Source: Orientallactaga sibirica
Lineage: Eukaryota; Chordata; Mammalia; Rodentia; Dipodidae
DNA length: 64,000 nt
Direction of reading: 5' to 3'
Assembly (NCBI GenBank): GCA_036365145.1
Contig: JAEOAD010000035.1
Location: 5,535,501-5,599,500, forward strand
Below, one piece after another: positions 11,167-25,500 of this stretch. The notes under the pieces are model-generated. The model was given only the letters and a program-made list of their open reading frames with translations, was not told where the DNA came from and ran no database searches. Position numbers and translations under genes: made by a program. The first letter of the stretch is position 1. Every line of letters starts with the position of its first letter.

Positions 11167-11755
11167 GGTTTTTTTTTTTTTAAGTTTTACCAGCTAGGAA
11201 TATAAGTAGAAAAGATAAGTCTAATTATTTAACTCAAAACTAGAGCATTTCCCTTCTAAAGCTCTTTTGTCTTATAGCATAAAAAAGTAAAATAATGTAG
11301 ATTCCAGTGTAGCTTATCTGAGCCAAACTGTAATTGCCTCCTCTCAGCTTCATCTGAGGTTCAGCTTGTGTAGCAAAGTGAGCCAGCTCAACAGTGTAAG
11401 AGATTCACACCTCAGCCAAAGCAGACTTCCATCTCACAAGTTCCACCTAGTTCCGAAGTCATGTTTCCCTAAGAAGCATCATTACTTCAGCCTAGACATA
11501 TTTCTGTTACAACTGTGACTGACCTTTTTCATTGGAAAGTGAATTTAAATAATTTGTGAGATATGGAATCTGTGTTAACTGCTTCCTTTTGTCATTTCAT
11601 TCAGGTCTGAATTAAAGCTAAGCTCATCACACTGTTAACTCAAGCATTTGTAGTACATATAAACCACACTTATGTGGCACATAGATGCTTCATATAAATT
11701 ATCACTCTGAAATCATGGCCTTATTATCTATGAGCAAAGAGAAAAATGTCAGTTT

Positions 11756-11911
11756 AGCTGGGTGTGGTAGTAAAACCTTTAATCTCAGCACTCCGGAGGC
11801 AGAGGTAGAAGGATTGCCGTTGAGTTCGAGGCCATCCTGAGACTAGAGTAAATTCCAGGTTAGCCTGGGCTAGAGAGAGACCCTACCTCGAAAAACCAAA
11901 AATAAAAACAT
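11756..11911 (+). mobile_element. B1-type SINE
   Basis: Last repeat before the SINE-free AIDA 3' region. Confidence 0.9.
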
Positions 11912-12247
11912 CAGTTTTGCTATGTTTTAATAGATTTTAAGGGTCTAGTCAGCAACATTAAGCAACAGGCACCAAGTAGCCCAGAGGGTGCGGAGTGGTC
12001 CCAAGCACCTGAGAATGTTTCCATGCCGAGGAGGGTGGGGCTCTTGCCCCAGAGGCACTTACAGACAAGCCGACGTTTACAATCAGTGCTTAAGGGCTGG
12101 TTAAACAAATGAAGTAATTTAAGGCAAATTCTTCATCTTCCTCTGGAGCTATTATAGGTTGAATTGTTACAGCACTTGAAATTAATCCAATCAAGATGAA
12201 AGGCAAGACCAAATTTGGTGGCAAATTCCTTCAGGCTCCTTATGGTT

Positions 12248-13579
12248 TTTATTAACATTTATCTAGTAAACAACTGACCTAGTAGACAACTGAAAGTAAA
12301 GACTAGCGCTCTTGAGGTGGGAGGGCTGAAACAATTGTGGCTACATATTTTACAAGGCAAATGCACTGAATTGTATGATGAAGATCATTACACTAGCTTA
12401 AAAGACAGTGCAGCCCCTCACACATTGTTCATTTAAAGTGAACATTAAAATACACAGTTGTGTATCTAACCCACAGAAAGCCCATCACAATCTTAATGTT
12501 CTCTGAAACAAATACCCACCTCTTATGTGCTTTGAAAGTTTTATTTATGCCTAATTGTTAAGTCAAAAGTAATGTAAATAGTCCATTTAAAATAAGCTAA
12601 TGACCTGCATGTTTTCATATGGATGAATGTCAATATATCTACACAGGAAATAGATGGCAATCCTATCTACCTATATTAAAAAAAATAGACTATCTTTCCA
12701 GATTTCGCATACTCATCACTGTAAGAGGTATGCAGAATTTAAGGTTTCACAATGATCAGAAAACAGCAGTTATTACTGCAATATCTTATTAGCATCTGAC
12801 TCAAATGCTCTTAGATTACATAATCTAGAAGATGTTTAGCCCATATAAAAATCTGTCATTATTCTGAGAAGGCTCCAATGTTACCCTAGAATCGATCAGA
12901 AGGAACAACGATGTCGTGTAGAACAGTGAATCCACCTGACTGGTGGCGCTCACTCAGAGAAACAATCTGGTCATCGGGAAACAGTCAAAGCTACCACTGG
13001 GGAACACTCCAAATGGGACACTCATCTGGCCAAGGCACACTATTTCTAAACAGGGGGACCATGGATCAGGATGAAGTTACACCCCTTGATTACAAACTTA
13101 CAGACATTCTAGGCAGCGTAACTGGTCCAACTCCTCTTGAAGTAGTTCAGAACTGGTCCACCCACTGCAACCCAGAGTAACCAAGAGGGTATACTGGAGC
13201 AGAAGTGGGCAGGAGTGTAAACTCTAGCACATTCTTATTGCTGTACGAAGTGTGAAGATCAGCACACCTCTACCACAACAGTACTGTCCCAGGATGTAGG
13301 GAGGAGTAGTGGTAATGAGAAAACAGACAATTGCACAACTAACAGAAAAGTAAAACATATGTTTCAAAATCTACACTAAACCTGTGTCCAAAGGAGTCTT
13401 ACAGGTCAGTGATGTGCTGAGCGTTGAGTTCTGTGGTAGAGTTCTGCAATGGACTTGCAGGCCACGGGCATAGGTAGGCTCATTTCCTGTCTGTTAAAGG
13501 GTGAACATGCTACACAGAGCTATCATGGTTTCTACTAAGTGACAGAATTCACAGAAGTTCCAGGTTATTCGTATAAGAA
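12248..13579 (-). other. AIDA: Probable AIDA 3' UTR (end uncertain)
   Basis: The stretch from the stop down to the B1 copy that ends at 11911 has no SINE, unlike nearly all neighbouring DNA, as expected of a conserved 3' UTR. On the minus strand AATAAA occurs at 12540-12545 and at 12248-12253. I cannot say which is used. Short ORFs here, including an 89-codon one on the + strand, look like chance. Confidence 0.55.
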
Positions 13580-13676
13580 TCATTCCTTGTGCAAAGTTTG
13601 ATGCAGATGAAGATACAGTGGTTTCTTGGTCAATAATTGCAGTTTCTTCCTTTTAAAGTCAGTGGGTTTCTTGTAT
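13580..13676 (-). CDS. AIDA: AIDA terminal coding exon 10
   Basis: Encodes [20 protein letters not shown] and the C-terminus [10 protein letters not shown], then TGA. Acceptor ggtttcag. The 3' UTR continues to lower coordinates. Confidence 0.95.
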
Positions 13677-16600
13677 CTGAAACCACAAGAGAAAGATCAT
13701 TGTTTAAAACACTCTGATGACTGCTTGATCCATGGTTACATTAGGGATAAGAGGGACAAGAAAGAAACATGAAAGTCATAATTAAAATGGCGCAGATCCC
13801 AGGTGCACATTACTTACAGTTCTATCACAATGGGCCCAGGTTTAATTTCATCCATCTCCATGAAAGCAAAACACTTAGTGCTGGTAAACCTCTTTTTAGG
13901 CTTGTAGTGTTTGAATTCAAAGAAGATAGCTGCACCTAAGGAGTTCAAACAAGACATATGAACCAAAGACAGTACCGTTCTTTTATGGTCAGGTTCCGTG
14001 ATCACTAGAAGCATGACAAGCCGCAGTTTGCACAATTTACAAAGTCATCTGTGTGCAACAGTTTGGTGATGTGTGACTTCAACTTACTCTGGTTATCACC
14101 GCAAATCCCTGTGTGAGACACTTCTCCATATCACCTCATTCTACATGGAGGAGTTAAAATTTCCTGACCAACTCAAGAATGTTACATGCACCTGTAGGAC
14201 CGTGAGCCACTAAGCAGAAGATAAGCAGTACGAAAGAGCATCAGAGAAGATACTTGGTAAGCATCAGCAACATCCACAGAAATACATTTTTATTTATTTG
14301 CAGGCAGAGAGACAGCGAGAGAAAATGGGTGTGTCAGGGCCTAGTCTAGCCACTGCAAATGAAGTCCAGATGCATGCTTCACTTTGTGCATCTAGCTTTT
14401 TGTGGGTACTGGAGATACAAACCCAGGTCCATAGAAACAGTTTCAAAAGACACATGCACTAGGTAAACTAGGCAGTTAGAAGTACATTTTAATCACTTCT
14501 TGGCCTTTTGGCTAAGATCAAGTGTAAAAATTTTAAGCTTGGACTGGAGAGATGCAAAGCCTAAGGACCCAGGTCTGACTCCCTAGAACCCAAGTAAGCC
14601 AGATGCACATGGTGCACATGCATCTAGAATTCATTTGCAGTGGCTGGAGGTCCTGGCAATCCATTCTCTCTCTATAAATAAAAATAAAATTTATAAAAAT
14701 TAAAACAAATTCAAGCTTGAATAACTTCTATTTCTCCTCAGTCAAAACCCCCCAAAGCCTATTCTGTAATAGTATGAAATACAAATGACACGAATTACAG
14801 TTGTAAAATATTACCTGTTTCCTAATTCCTACTTGAGGGTGGGAAGTCCTATTTTTCTTCCTATAATTGGCTTACTTTTATTCTGAGAAAAACTTCATTT
14901 TGTTATTTTTAAAAAAGCAAAATTTTGACCATTAAAGAACATTATATTCCAATGTTATGATATAACCAGGTAACACAACTCCCAATTCCAACATTTAAAA
15001 GCATCACTGAAAAAAAATAACATAAAAAAAAGCATCACTGATTTGACTTTACTTAAATTAATAAACTTCACGATGTAATGTTTACTTCTGCCAGATCCTG
15101 ACTGTGACGAGCCACCTGTGTGCATGCTCACGCATGAGCACGCTCTGTGAGCAAAGACTTAGATCACAAACCTTTGGTTAATTTTTCAACATGCTTCTGG
15201 AGCTCAATGTCCACATTAAAATGAACATATGTATCTTCTTTTCTTGAGGCCACAGGAGTATCTTGCACCGGAGTTAAGTCTATGCCATTCAAATCTAGAG
15301 AGACAAGTTTCCATTTAGGAGCTTTCATAGACATACACACAGAGGATCTTCTTTCCCACAGGGCTCAGAGATGAGGAATACTCTTCTCTGCATGAGCAGG
15401 GGCCTTGCTGGTGTGTGGAGGGAACTGAGTAGAGGATAGGTGACCTGGTGTTTGTGCTGGCCAGGTGGAAAACAAAGTTTGTAGGAGACCAAATTTGATC
15501 TTTATAGTTAAGAGGTGAAAAGAGCTCTGTTTTCCTGAGGGAAAAAGCCCCTTTAGCTGTGTGCAATAAAAGTCTGGAATGTATATCATTTGCTCCTGCC
15601 CTATTTTTCAACTTGAAAATAGTTTGCATAGAAAGGTCTTTAAATGTAGAATTAATCAGAATTCTTCTCCTGAATACCTGGACATGAGGTTCAGACAAAA
15701 CCCTTTCATCAATGAACAAATTTATATAGATTACCTAAATTCTGGTTATGTTTGCTAAAGTGTAACATGATTTACAGCAAACAGATGGTACACAGTATAG
15801 TGAGTTATTAGATATGGTTTTAATTTCCTGGGCCCAGGAGAGGCCCCTTCGACATGGACTTATTTAAGAATACTTATGTGTTACACAACAGAGTTGCCTT
15901 AGGAACTTAAAGTAGTTCAATATTGATTATTTCAGTTTTTAAAAATATTTACACAAACCATACTTCAGTTCAACATAAGTGCAAGGTACTTAACACCCAC
16001 TATGACATCATTAAAATACTTTTCATGTGTTGTACTGTGCATTCCTGAATGAGGTCTTCAATTTTGCAAATGAGGTATCAAACAATTCTAGGATGCTACA
16101 TAGTCGATAACTGTAGTATCAGAAGCTACAGTATTATAGATTTAGTGCTGGCAATCATGGTCTCTATTTATCTGTGGCTAAATTCCTTTATTTATTTAAT
16201 TAATTTATTTATTATTTTGGTTTTTGAGGTAGGGTCTTATTCAAGCCCAGGCTGGCCTTGAACTCAGAGATCCTCTTCCTCTGCTGGGAATAAAGGGGCA
16301 AGCCATCATGCTGGTTTCCTTTGTCTTTTAAATGGTACTGATGGACCGTGGGTCTGAGTTTATTTCCACAACCAATGAAGGTTCCTTCCATTTAATTACA
16401 GCTGGTATTTGTTTCTTTTATTAGCATCAACCTATGGATTAATGTAAGCCAACTGTATTTTGTATAGTTATTTCTGAATAATGATATGACAACTTTATGC
16501 TTAATTGCAAATACTTATTGTTATTAATTTCTTAATTTTTTTTTTTAGAGAGAGAGACAGAGAGAACTGATGCACCAGGGACTCAGCCTCTGCAATCAAA

Positions 16601-19517
16601 CCCCAGACGCTTGCGCCACCTAGTGGGCATGTGCAATCTTGCGCTTGCCTCACCTTTGTGCATTTGGCTAACGTGGGATCTGAAGTGCCGAACATGAGTC
16701 TTTAGGCTTCACAGGCAAGCGTCTTGACCACTAAGCCATCTCTCTAGCCCCCACAATTATTTTTAAGACTGCTGAGTGTTTGCAAATGAAGTATTATATA
16801 ACATGCATGGTGACACAAAAAAATCTAACTGTAAGTTTTCCTCTTAAAGACCAAAAAGAGGTTTTCAAGGAATAAATGAACTGTCCCAGTGGACAAGAGA
16901 GAGAGAAAAAAATCACGGGAATAATCACAGTTTACAGATAGCTTAAGGATAGGAGATAGCTTTACCTTTGCCCTGCTGGACCACCCGAGGGCACAGGTGC
17001 TGTGGATATGTCTTCTTTCTTGTCTCTACTAAGATGCTCTGAATGCCTGATTGTCACTCAACCTCTGCAGGACAGGACTTACAGAAACCTCTCTGCTCCA
17101 GGAAATCAAGGACCATACACCCTTAGAAAGTGTGATGGTTGTTATGTTGTCAACTTGATCAGATTAGGAATCAAGAGACATTCCACTTGGGGTCTGGGAG
17201 GTATTTCCAGGAAGGATTAACTGAGGGAGGAAGTTTTTTCCTTCAGAATAGATGACCCATGGCCCTTCTGGTGTTAGACTACATATAAGAAAGCTCTGAG
17301 AGGACAATCTTCTGGTGGTGGACTATATTTAAGGAAGCTCTGAGAGGACAATCTTCTGGTGGTGGACTACATATAAGACAGCTCTGAGAGGACAATCTCT
17401 TTTTCTCGACTGGCTGCCTGTGCTACTCACTGGTATGTGCTTTTGACCTGGCTGCCCTCACTATTCACCTGTATATCCATCTACCCTGTTTCAACTACCC
17501 TTCATGGACACTGGAACTGAGTTTCATCAGCCTTCCAATGTGGACTGACGATCGGTGGCTCTCCAGGAATCCTCAATGCCAGACTGGGACTGCTAAGGCC
17601 TCAAGGCTTGTGGACTGAGCAGCTCCTGGGTTCCTGGATGCTCAAGTCTATAGACAGGTAGTGTTGGACTGCCATAAACTAATCCAACAAATCCCCTTTA
17701 CAATTCAAATTCATTCCATCAGTTCAATTCCTCTACAGAACACTAACTAATACAGAAGGTGAGGAACATTTTGTAACCCTGTATCCTTAAGGCTGTATCT
17801 ACTGTAAAGTGGAATGTATATGGCCAGTCAGCACCTTACATAGACTTTTAGGAACAAAGACACACACAGACAAACTCAAAAGCAAAAGTAATACAAGTTA
17901 TAGATGGAAAAAATCTGTTTAATAAGTCTCTCAAAGTGTTTGTTGAAAGTGTAATGAATCCAGGCAGTTCCTACCATGGTAGAATGCACTGAAATGTATT
18001 GCCACAGATACAAGATGCCATTTCCCATACCTCAACTTAAAAAAAAAAATGTTCCAAATAAAACCATATAATTTTATCTGCAGAAGAAAATAATGAAGAT
18101 AAGAGTTATTTACCCTTCACACTGACTGTAATATAAGGATCGATGCATTGCCCAGCATCCTTCAGACCAATTTTCTCGATTCTGATAGTGAGTAAGGTCA
18201 TTCCTGGCTCTGATGGCAACCTGGGTAACAAAGTACCTGGCAAGAGAGAAACCACAGTAAAACTTAGCTCCTCCAATAATCTGAGTAAATATGTTACCAA
18301 ATCAGAAAGATATAGCCTTGTTTGCAACTTAGTAACTGGGCAGACATTGTTATTTTAGTTTCCAAAACTCGTAAAACACTTTACTATTCTTTCCTTTTAG
18401 CCTTCTGGGTGCTTTGGATAAGCCCATGCCACCTTGCCTGGCATATTATTCTCTTTAAATAAATATTTAATTATACACAAAATAAACCTGTACTTCTGTA
18501 TTTCACAAACACCACAAAAGTAGAATTATTAATTTAAGCCTGTTAAAAATTCAAGTCACAGTCGGGCGTGGTGGCGCATGCCTTTAATCCCAGCACTCGG
18601 GAGGCAGAGGTAGGAGGATCGCCGAGAGTTCGAGGCCACCGTGAGACTACATAGTTAATTCCAGGTCAGCCTGGACCAGAGTGAGACCCTACCTCGCAAA
18701 ACAAAAAAAAAAAAAAAAAAAGAAAAAGAAAAAGAAAAAAAAAATTCAAGTCACTAGTTGTCTAGTTGTCAGGATGCTGGAAAGTGCTATGCAGCCTGTT
18801 GGGAGAGAAGTCATCAATAGGCTTAACCAGCAGTAAAACTCTGCAAGCTTTACAGGCCAGCCAAGCCAAATGTATCAACTGGTACAATAGTGGCACATTT
18901 GTTATGGGGGAAACCAACTGTTCTATGATTGAACTGGAGCCCAATCCACAGAAGGGAATTCATGCCTGGTACTGAAAACCTAATCACAAGCCAATTATGT
19001 CTAGGGAAGTCATAAGCCCTAGCAGGGAAACTACTACTGTTGTCTGGTTAAATTAGACATATTATACCTATCAAACTGCCCTTAAATACTTATGTTTATG
19101 CTCACATATTAATACTCCCCTCACTTTTTGTTAGAGAAGCTTATCTTTTCAGATGGTGGTGACCAGTGGGAAAACTCAAAAGTCATCCAAGTGCAAGAAG
19201 GACAGTGGTGTTTTCAGCCCTAAGTAAGACATCTTTATCATACCCTCCAAGGCTCAGGACCACTGTGGAAGAGATAATGAAAACAATTGAAAGCCAAAGG
19301 AAGGGGAGGAATACTATCTTCCAGACATAAAGTGACTGTGGCACTCATGATCTCATAGTGGTTGATGCTAAGACCTGCATAATAGAAGCAAAAAGAAAAA
19401 TAAAGGATGAGCAGGGCATGGTAGCACATGCCTTTAATCTCAGCACTTGGGAGGCAAAGGTAGGAAGATCGCTGTGAGTTCGAGGCCACCCTGAGACTAC
19501 ATAGTGAATTCCAGGTC

Positions 19518-19550
<33 letters not shown>

Positions 19551-22500
19551 GACATCAAAATAGGAGACTAAGTAGGGCTGGAGAGGTGGCTTAGTGGTTA
19601 AGGTACTTGCCTGTGAAGCCTAAGGACTTGTACTTGACTCTGCAGGTCCCATGTAAGCCAGATGCACAGTGATGGACACGCGCAAGATCGCACATGGTGC
19701 CAAGAGATGGATGCATCTGGAGTTCGATTGCAGTGGCTGTGGCCCCAATGTGCCAGCTCTCTCTCTCTCTCTCTCTCATAAAAAAAAAAAAACACATTCT
19801 TTTGGGCTTGCCTCAAAAAAATATTAAGACTAGTTGGAAAGAACAGATTAAGGGAAAGAGGAATAGGGAGTGTGGTGTTATCATGGTATACTGTCTGTAT
19901 GTATGGATGTTGTCAATAAAATGTTAAAAGGGACTGAAGAGATGGCTCAGTGGTTAAGGCACTTGCTTGCAAAGCCTAATGACTTGGATTCAATTCCCCA
20001 GTACCCACATAAGCCAGATGCACAAAGTGGTTCATACATCTCGAGTTCATTTACAGTGGCTACAGGCCCTGGCATGCCCATACTCATTCTCTCTCTCTCT
20101 GCTTGTAAATATATGAAAAAAAAATTTAAAGTTAAAAGAATCTTCCTGCACTCCATCAGTCTTTTAGAATAGTATCCCTCTAAGAGAAACTCTCACTGCC
20201 CTGCCATATTTCATATGTTGGCACCCCATTCAGCCAAAAGTAGTTCAAGATATGACGTCATCATCCTCTTTCCTCTACAAGAAGTGACAGTGCCTTCTCA
20301 AGAGAGAGGGGAATGAAAGGTAGCTCTTTTAGGCAGTTAGGGTGACTGGGACCCTGAAAGTAAAAAACAGGAATGTCTTTGGGCCTATCCTTCCAGAGAG
20401 ATCAAAATATGATCTGACTTCTTATCTCTTCCCTAGATCTGTTTTTCCACAAACAACCTGGGCCCCTCCTGTGGGGGAGGGAGGTTTTTCCTAGGATTTA
20501 AACATTGTGGTTGGTCAGGTTTAGCCCCAGAACTTGGTGTCACGGCTAGCTTCTTCCTGAGACAATCCCTAGCACTAACCAACCAACTGGCCCTCTGGTT
20601 CACCTGAGTCGGAAGGTAGGGCCAAACACCATAAGGTAATAAATACATTTGCGGGGGTGGGGGGGGGACAGGGCAAAGTCACTGTACTACCTGACTTCTC
20701 CTGAACCTCCAGTTGCTGGTAAGAGGCCCCCTAACCCCTTACTTCCCACATGGGCTCTTTCTCCATATGGTAGGAGCTCTTTGAACATTCTTTTCTGGCC
20801 TTTGCATGGTTTTCCAGTACCACCAATGGGCTCTCAAGCCATGTGAGTGTGTTCATTCTTCTTTCTTTGGTTCTGTACTTCCCTCAATAAATATCATAAT
20901 TTAATAATTAAAACCAAAGTTAAAAGAGACATCATTTAACTGTGTTTTTCTGGGCTTGGAGAGATGGCTTAGTGGTTAAGACACTTGCCTGTGAAACCAA
21001 AGGACCTAGGTTCAATTCCCCAGGACCCACATAAGCCAGATGTACAAGGTGGGGCATGCATCTGGAGTTCATTTGCAGTGTGCCCATTCTCTTTCTATCT
21101 ACCTCTTTCTTTCTCTTTCCAATAAATAAATAAAAATAAAATATTTTAAAAAATTAAACTTTTCCAAGATTACCTATTAGATCTGGAGCAAGGGCCAAAA
21201 ATGACAATTCTTCCATATGGAGGAGCTGTAGAAATCATAAGTAGCCAACAGCTGTAAAGTACTTACAGAGGGCACTATCTGGTCCTTTCTATGTATTATC
21301 TCACTTAATCCTCACAGTCCCAGGGCACAGGTGTCAACATCACACCCACTGTTCTGAGGTAAAAACTGGGGCACAGAAAAGTAATTTGTCCATAATCATG
21401 ACACAGTCTGGCTCCAAAGTCTAGAACTTTAATGACTATGCCCCAATTCTGCCACTTTTTTCATTTTAAATATTCATTATGCCTAAAAAGGAACTTCAGG
21501 AGAACCTCCTTACTCAATGTCCTTAACACAATCACATCTGCAAGGTCCCTTTTGCCCTGTAACATGACAAAGTCACAGGTTCCAAGGACTAGGAGGTAGA
21601 CAAGTCTGTGATGCCATTATCTGCCTCATACTTTTAAATATGAAAAACTATCTGACCAAGATTCTCAAGTTCTCTGGAACCACAAGTGTCTCTGAGCTGT
21701 CACTCAAAGCTCCATACAAGAGAGTGATGAGGAAAGAAAAAATGCCATTTGAGCTGTGTGCACTGAGTAACCTGTGTTCACAGGGCTGGACAGCCATAGG
21801 TCTACAGGTCTCTGAGCCTCATGTAACAGTGAACAGTAGGGCAATGTTCATTTGGTTATCATACGTTTTCAGTGCATACATTACTCAGTTCACAAAGCTG
21901 AAATGGCTTTAAGTTAAGGGCTAAGTGCCCTCTTGCTATTTCAATGAGCTCCAGTGACTATAATTTTGATGTTATTTTTCCATGACATTTATAGGCACTG
22001 GACACTATCATGTCAAATTAAAACATGGCCAATCAAACTATATGTAGTTTCTTACTTTGAGGGGAAAATACCAGAATGTAAGAGTTCCAGGAGTTTTCTA
22101 CATCTCTGAAATGTCAATGTGCTGTATCACCATACAAAACTTGTCTAGATGAAGCTTAATCTTACCTACTAAATGGACTTAATCTGTATCAAGGATCTCA
22201 TTTGTTATAGGAACACAGCAAGTGAGCAAGCAGCCACACAAAACAAGAATTTATAGAATTGGCAGCTACATCAATCAGAGAATATGGTTTGAAAAGGGAA
22301 CAAAAATTATTTAAATCAGTAACAAGAGCAAAATTATTTAATTTACCACATGAGCAATCTCATTTTTTTACAAATAAGACTAAAGAAAAAACAAACAAAC
22401 AAACAAAAGCACCTCTGTCTTCATGAAGCAAAGTAGACTGGAAATAATGCCCTGTACCAGAGACTGACTATTACAACTAGAACTACCCTCAGTAGTGCCA

Positions 22501-25500
22501 TGTTCCAGTCATCCTCTTATGTAGGCATTATCATCAGAGGTGGTACTGGCGATGACGACAGCCACCACCAAAACTTAGCATGTGAAAGGTACCATGCCAA
22601 GTGCTTCACGTGTAATGCCTTACTTAACTTTCACAGTGATCCTTGAGTTAATTCAACTAATGAATGGCACAGGTTAGACTTATGTTTGTCAAAACCTACA
22701 TTTTTATAGTCCAAATACCTTCTCCCCAAGAAGTATTAAAAATACTAAAGATTTGCCAGGCATGGTGGTGCACACCTTTAATCCTAGCACTTGGGAAACA
22801 GAGGTAGGAGGATCACTGCAAGTTCAAGACCAGCCTGAGACTACATAGTGAATTCCAGGTCAGCCTGTGCTAGAGAGACCCTACCTCGAAAAACCAAAAC
22901 AAACACACACACACACACAAAAAAAAACCCTAAAGATTAATTATGAACTAATCTCAAAGACATACACATTGTATTTAACACTAATGGAAAGTATAAAGCT
23001 TACAGAGTCAATTCTAAAATGCATCACAAAGCAGTGGAGAGATGGCTCAGGTGATAAACTCCTTGCTAGACAAGCTTGCTGATCTGAGTTCAGTCCCCAG
23101 CACCCTGTCAAAAGCCAGGCACAGAAACACCTGCCTATTGACTAGCTAGTCTAGCAGAACTGGTGAGCTCCAAGTTCAATGAGAGACCCAGTCTCAAAAA
23201 ACAAGGTGGAAAGCATCTGAGGAAGACAACTGACATTGACTTCTGGCCTTCACATGCACATGCACATGTACACACACAGCATATACATACACAAAGAAAA
23301 AATAAAATTTAAAAATGCATCACATACAACTGGGAAGAGTTGGTTGCATATGCCTTTAATCCCAGCACTCAGGCTATAGGGTGAGTGGTCAGCATGAGCT
23401 AGAGTGAGATCCTGCCTTAAAAATCAAACATCTATGTTGTGGTACTTTGAACACGATAGAATCAGGTGTTCTGTTAAAATTGAGCTTGTCCCTCCCTAAA
23501 AAAAACAACAGCAACAGCAACAACAACAACAACAAAATTGAGCTTCCAACTTCAGCCCCTAGGAAGGCAGATCCCTGCCAGGGAGCGTGTATCACCGGGG
23601 ACAGGTCTTGAAGCCCAGCTCTGAGGTGTGTGTGGAGACAGAGCTTAGCTGAGGCTACTAGATGTGTTCAGAGCAGTTTGAGCTCTGGCAGTTCCCGCTT
23701 CATGGTGTAGGTGTTTGCTTGCTACAGTTCTTTCTCTGTGCTTGGATCTATGGAAGTGAGCAGCTTGTGCACTATAATAAGCCCTTCCTTCCATTAGCTG
23801 TGTTTGGTTGGATGTGTGTCCCAGCAACAAGGAGTCAACTGCAACACATGTATTGCAATGTTATAGCATATTGCTATATTTCCCAAAGTGAACAAGTTAA
23901 CCAGATACAAAACCTGCACTGAGCTAGGTGTATGGTGTTGCATGCCTCATTCCAGCATTCAGAAAGCAGAAGCAAGAGATTTTCAAGTTTAAGAATAGCC
24001 TGAGTTACAACAGCAAAACTGTCTCAAAAGACAGACTACAAAAACATGTGCACTGGGATGGAGATGGCTCAGTGGTTAAGGTGCTTGCTTGCAAAGCCTA
24101 ACTACCCGGGTTCAATTCCCCAGTACCCAGGTAAAGCCAGATGTGCAAATGGTGCATGTATCTGGAGTTCATTTGCAGCAGCTAGAGGCCCTGGCACGCC
24201 CTTTCTCTGTCTCTCTCTCTTCTGTCTCTCTCTGCTTGCAAACAAATGCATAAAAATATTTTTGAAAAAACACAATTTGTGCACTGAATAAGAACAGAAT
24301 ATTTAAAGCAAAGCAGTAACTTGGACTAGTGAAAATTTTACCTAAGGTGCTTGCCTGGGTTACTTAACTCACAAAGAGGGAAGATCTTTAACAAATAAGC
24401 CATCTCTCCAGCCCTAGAGAGGGAAGATCTTCATCCAAGTTCTTCCACAAATAAACAAAGGCTTGCTGTGTGTGTGTGCATTTCTCTTAGATGAAAGCAA
24501 ATGCTCAGTATCTGTTCATCATGGGTTCACTTAACACTAATCACAATTTGATTGAAGAAGAACTTATAATAATGCACAGCGAAGGGCAGGTATAGTAAGC
24601 CTACGAAAGCTATGCAAGAAAACCTGCTTGCAAGGTTGCACTGTGCCTGGTATTTGAGAAGGGCTCCCGTTAGTCCCTGACAATGCCATGATGCCTAAAC
24701 TGTCCATGAAGCAATACGATTTGAGCCAAACACCTGCTTTCCTTCCAGATTCTGAAATGTTAGTGCCTAAGTGAAACATGAAAGCCTTATTCCCTGAATC
24801 TCTAACAAGGAGACATTTCATCTTTCACAGGTTCTATCACAGCTTATGCCTGTGAGAATGAGGTACTTTTTCTCTTTCTCTTTCTTTCTTTCTCTTTCTT
24901 TCTTCTTTCCTCCTTCCTTCTTTCCCTCCTTCCTTCCTTCCTTCCTTCCATCCATCCATCCTTCCTTTCTCCTTTCCTTCCTTCCTTCCTTCCTTCCTTC
25001 CTTCCTTCCTTCCTTCCTTTCTTTTTTTTTGGGGGGGGGTTCAAGGTAGGGTCTCACTCCAGCCCAGGCTGACCTGAAATTATTAACTTGTAGTCTCAGG
25101 GTGGCCTTGAACTCATGGTGATCCTCCTACCTCTGCTCCCAAGTGCTGGGATTAAAGGCGTGCGCCAGCACGCCTAGCTCCCTTCTTCTTTTTCTGTTTT
25201 TGATGAAAATGCTTTTTGACAATTCCATACATGATGCATTGTATTTTGATCCTATCACCCCATTACTGCCTCTTACTCTCCTTCCACCCTGCTGAAACAC
25301 TTCTTTCCAACTAGCACCTCTCCTACCTTCATGTCTTTTTTCTTTTTCCTTTTGGTTTTGAGGTAGGGTCTCACTCTAGCCCAGGCAGACCTAGAATTCA
25401 CTATGCAGTCTCAGGGTGGGCTTGAACTCATGCAATCCTCCTACCTCTGCCTCCCAAGAGCTAGGAGTAAAGGTGTGTGCCACCATGCCCATCTGAGAAT

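Noticed and set aside
12911..13180. An 89-codon + strand ORF
   Set aside because: It lies antisense in the AIDA 3' UTR region and resembles no family I know.
15315..15719. A 134-codon minus-strand ORF next to AIDA exon 8
   Set aside because: It does not join the AIDA frame through a proper acceptor, and the + strand carries an aataaaagtctgg stretch that looks LTR-like. Probably non-coding; too weak to call an LTR.
24818..25057. Long Lys/Glu/Arg-rich and Ser/Pro/Phe-rich ORFs
   Set aside because: They are translations of the TTCC/CTTT microsatellite.
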